Both the position numbers and the translations under genes were made by a program. The notes under the pieces are model-generated. The model did no database searches and was not told the DNA's origin. It worked only from the letters and a program-made list of their open reading frames with translations. From Curtobacterium sp. SGAir0471 (lineage in GTDB: Bacteria > Actinomycetota > Actinomycetes > Actinomycetales > Microbacteriaceae), in the NCBI RefSeq assembly GCF_005490985.1, contig NZ_CP027869.1:3224001-3288000 (forward strand): a stretch of DNA of 64,000 nt, in the 5' to 3' direction. Of the stretch, positions 62,834-64,000 are shown one piece after another; position 1 is the first letter of the stretch; every line of letters starts with the position of its first letter.

Positions 62834-63762
62834 CCCCCGACGCTACCGGCGCCCGGCTCGTCGTCCGTGCGGCGTGCGCGTGTCTGCGCTGCACGCGTCG
62901 CGAGCTCGTCGTCCCCCGGGTACCCGACCTCGGTGAGCGTGAGCCCGACCGCCGGCGCGACCTTGAACGCGCTGGTGCGCTGCTGTGCGACGCGCAGCTC
63001 CTCGAGGCGGTCCGGCCCGATGCGGCCCTCACCGACGGCGATGGTCGCCCCCACCATCGCCCGCACCATCGAGTGGCAGAACGCGTCGGCCTGGAGGCGC
63101 GCCACCAGCACGCCGTCCGGCTCGCGGTCCCAGCGGAACTCCTGCAGCGTCCGGATCGTGGTCGCGCCCTCGCGCGGCTTGCAGAAGGTCGCGAAGTCGT
63201 GCAGCCCGAGCAACGTCAGCGCACCGCGCTCCATCGCCGCCGGGTCCAGGCGCGTCGGGTGCCAGAGCGTGTGCCCCCGTCGACGTGGGTCGCGGGGGGC
63301 GTCGGCGTCCGCCACCCGGTACTCGTACCGCCGCCAGAGCGGGGAGAACCGGGCGTCGAACCCGTCCGGCGCGACCGACGCCCGCGTCACGACGACGTCC
63401 CCGGCGGCACCGGCCAGACCGTTGACGCGCTTGACGAGCCCGTCGAGCGAGGTCCGCGGAGGCCCGTCCGGCGACGACCGCCGCGGTCTCGTGAGCGCGC
63501 CCCACTGCTCGGGCGTGAGGTCGAGGTGGGCGACCTGTCCGGTGGCGTGCACCCCGGCGTCGGTCCGTCCGGCGACCGTGAGCAGCGGCGGCTCACCCCA
63601 GCGGGTGAAGACCGTCGCGAGCGCGGACTCGAGCGCACCCTGCACGGTCCGCAGCCCGGGCTGCCGGGCCCAACCGGAGAACGCCGCGCCGTCGTAGGCG
63701 ACGTCCAGCCGCAGCCGCACCGCGCCGCTCGCGCCGGCGTCCGAGTCGTCCGTCCCTGCCAC
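62830..63762 (-). CDS. truA: tRNA pseudouridine(38-40) synthase
   Basis: 310 aa from GTG 63762. Catalytic Asp68 in VAGRTDAGVHATGQVAHLD; DVAYDGAAFSGWARQPGLRTVQGALE at the N-terminus; RRYEYRV; FCKPREGATTIRTLQ; and QADAFCHSMVRAMVGATIAVGEGR near the C-terminus. Slightly longer than average because of an Arg/Pro/Ser insertion after the catalytic domain (LTRPRRSSPDGPPRTS) and a variable tail. Confidence 0.96.
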   Translation of the reverse strand: MAGTDDSDAGASGAVRLRLDVAYDGAAFSGWARQPGLRTVQGALESALATVFTRWGEPPLLTVAGRTDAGVHATGQVAHLDLTPEQWGALTRPRRSSPDGPPRTSLDGLVKRVNGLAGAAGDVVVTRASVAPDGFDARFSPLWRRYEYRVADADAPRDPRRRGHTLWHPTRLDPAAMERGALTLLGLHDFATFCKPREGATTIRTLQEFRWDREPDGVLVARLQADAFCHSMVRAMVGATIAVGEGRIGPDRLEELRVAQQRTSAFKVAPAVGLTLTEVGYPGDDELATRAAQTRARRTDDEPGAGSVGG

Positions 63763-63918
63763 GGGAGCGAGCGTACCGGGGCCGGGGCGGGCCTCCCGTC
63801 CGCACCGACCGTCCGGTCCCCCGCTGACGGCGGCCGCCCGCCGGTGTCAGCGCCGCGTCAGTGCCGCGTGAGCGGTCGGCGGGAGCATCGGTCCCGACAT
63901 CGACGAAAGGACCTTGCG

Positions 63919-64000
63919 ATGACCACCACACCACTCGCCGTCGAGGCGACCGGCCTCGTCAAGACGTTCGGCAGCAACCGTGCCGTGGACGGTGTCGACC
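63919..64000 (+). CDS. ABC transporter ATP-binding protein, N-terminus only (cut by window edge)
   Basis: 27 codons are visible from ATG 63919 with ribosome site GAAAGGA: MTTTPLAVEATGLVKTFGS then NRAVDGVD. The pattern ATGLVKTFG.NRAVDGVD is the A-loop region of DrrA-type (daunorubicin resistance family) exporter ATPases. No Walker A is in view, so the subfamily is an inference. Confidence 0.75.
   Translation, partial: MTTTPLAVEATGLVKTFGSNRAVDGVD

Noticed and set aside
63088..63110. Repeat copy GGCCTGGAGGCGCG inside truA
   Set aside because: Here the bases encode the conserved ARLQADAF segment of TruA, so the match is explained by coding constraint.

Overview
The window is very GC-rich chromosomal DNA with dense, tightly packed genes, many GTG starts, 4-base ATGA/GTGA stop-start overlaps and many starts only a few bases downstream of a TAnnnT-type -10 box (leaderless or near-leaderless transcripts). 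Gene content and order (purH-purN-DUF6350-sucD-sucC, the guaA/DUF3817/SURF1 run, glmM-rpsI-rplM, tandem alr genes next to acpS-glmS, GuaB3 beside guaB) point to an actinobacterium of the family Microbacteriaceae, most likely Curtobacterium or a close relative. The genus is an inference from style and synteny, not from a marker gene.

Layout. 1-6545 (minus): purine synthesis (purH, cut by the window edge; purN), a DUF6350 membrane protein and succinyl-CoA synthetase (sucD, sucC). 6.9-10.4 kb (plus): a RecQ helicase and three smaller genes ending in a DUF2236/MpaB-type oxygenase. 10.4-13.5 kb: a three-gene NAD salvage operon (PRPP-synthetase-like, NAMPT-like, NrtR-like regulator) behind a palindromic operator. 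13.5-21 kb: PdxH-like oxidase, GNAT, PcrA, a membrane protein, glycerophosphodiesterase, DUF817 and a Bax-inhibitor-1 homologue. 21.3-30 kb (mostly minus): guaA, DUF3817, SURF1, a KhtTU-type K+/H+ antiporter, glpD and guaB3. 30.6-34.8 kb: livFGMH, with an unusual extracellular domain fused to LivH. 35-41.5 kb: guaB, an AbiEi/DUF559-like gene enclosed by palindromic repeats, an SDR, the Liv-type binding protein and RarD. 41.6-44.2 kb: groES under two CIRCE operators, a THUMP-like methyltransferase and a DUF4190 protein.

44.4-52.9 kb holds tsaD, rimI, tsaB, tsaE, two alanine racemase paralogues and acpS. This housekeeping run is interrupted between tsaB and tsaE by about 2.8 kb of visibly less GC-rich DNA. 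It carries a compact operon: a small secreted protein, a perfect hairpin, a DUF5819/SdpA-like protein, an HTTM (SdpB-like) membrane protein and a serine beta-lactamase-fold enzyme. I consider this SdpABC-like operon the strongest candidate for an undescribed system. The window ends with glmS, a glutathione peroxidase, coaA, glmM, rpsI, rplM, a large secreted nuclease with a PHO-box-like promoter, an MBL hydrolase, truA and the first codons of an ABC transporter ATPase.

Two families of dispersed palindromic repeats run through the intergenic DNA. One has a GGACGGGAGGCGCG core and often sits where a terminator is expected. The other has a GAGACGCCGGCGTCTC core and is clustered at 30.4, 36.7 and 37.8 kb. 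No tRNA, rRNA, insertion sequence, integrase or CRISPR array was found.
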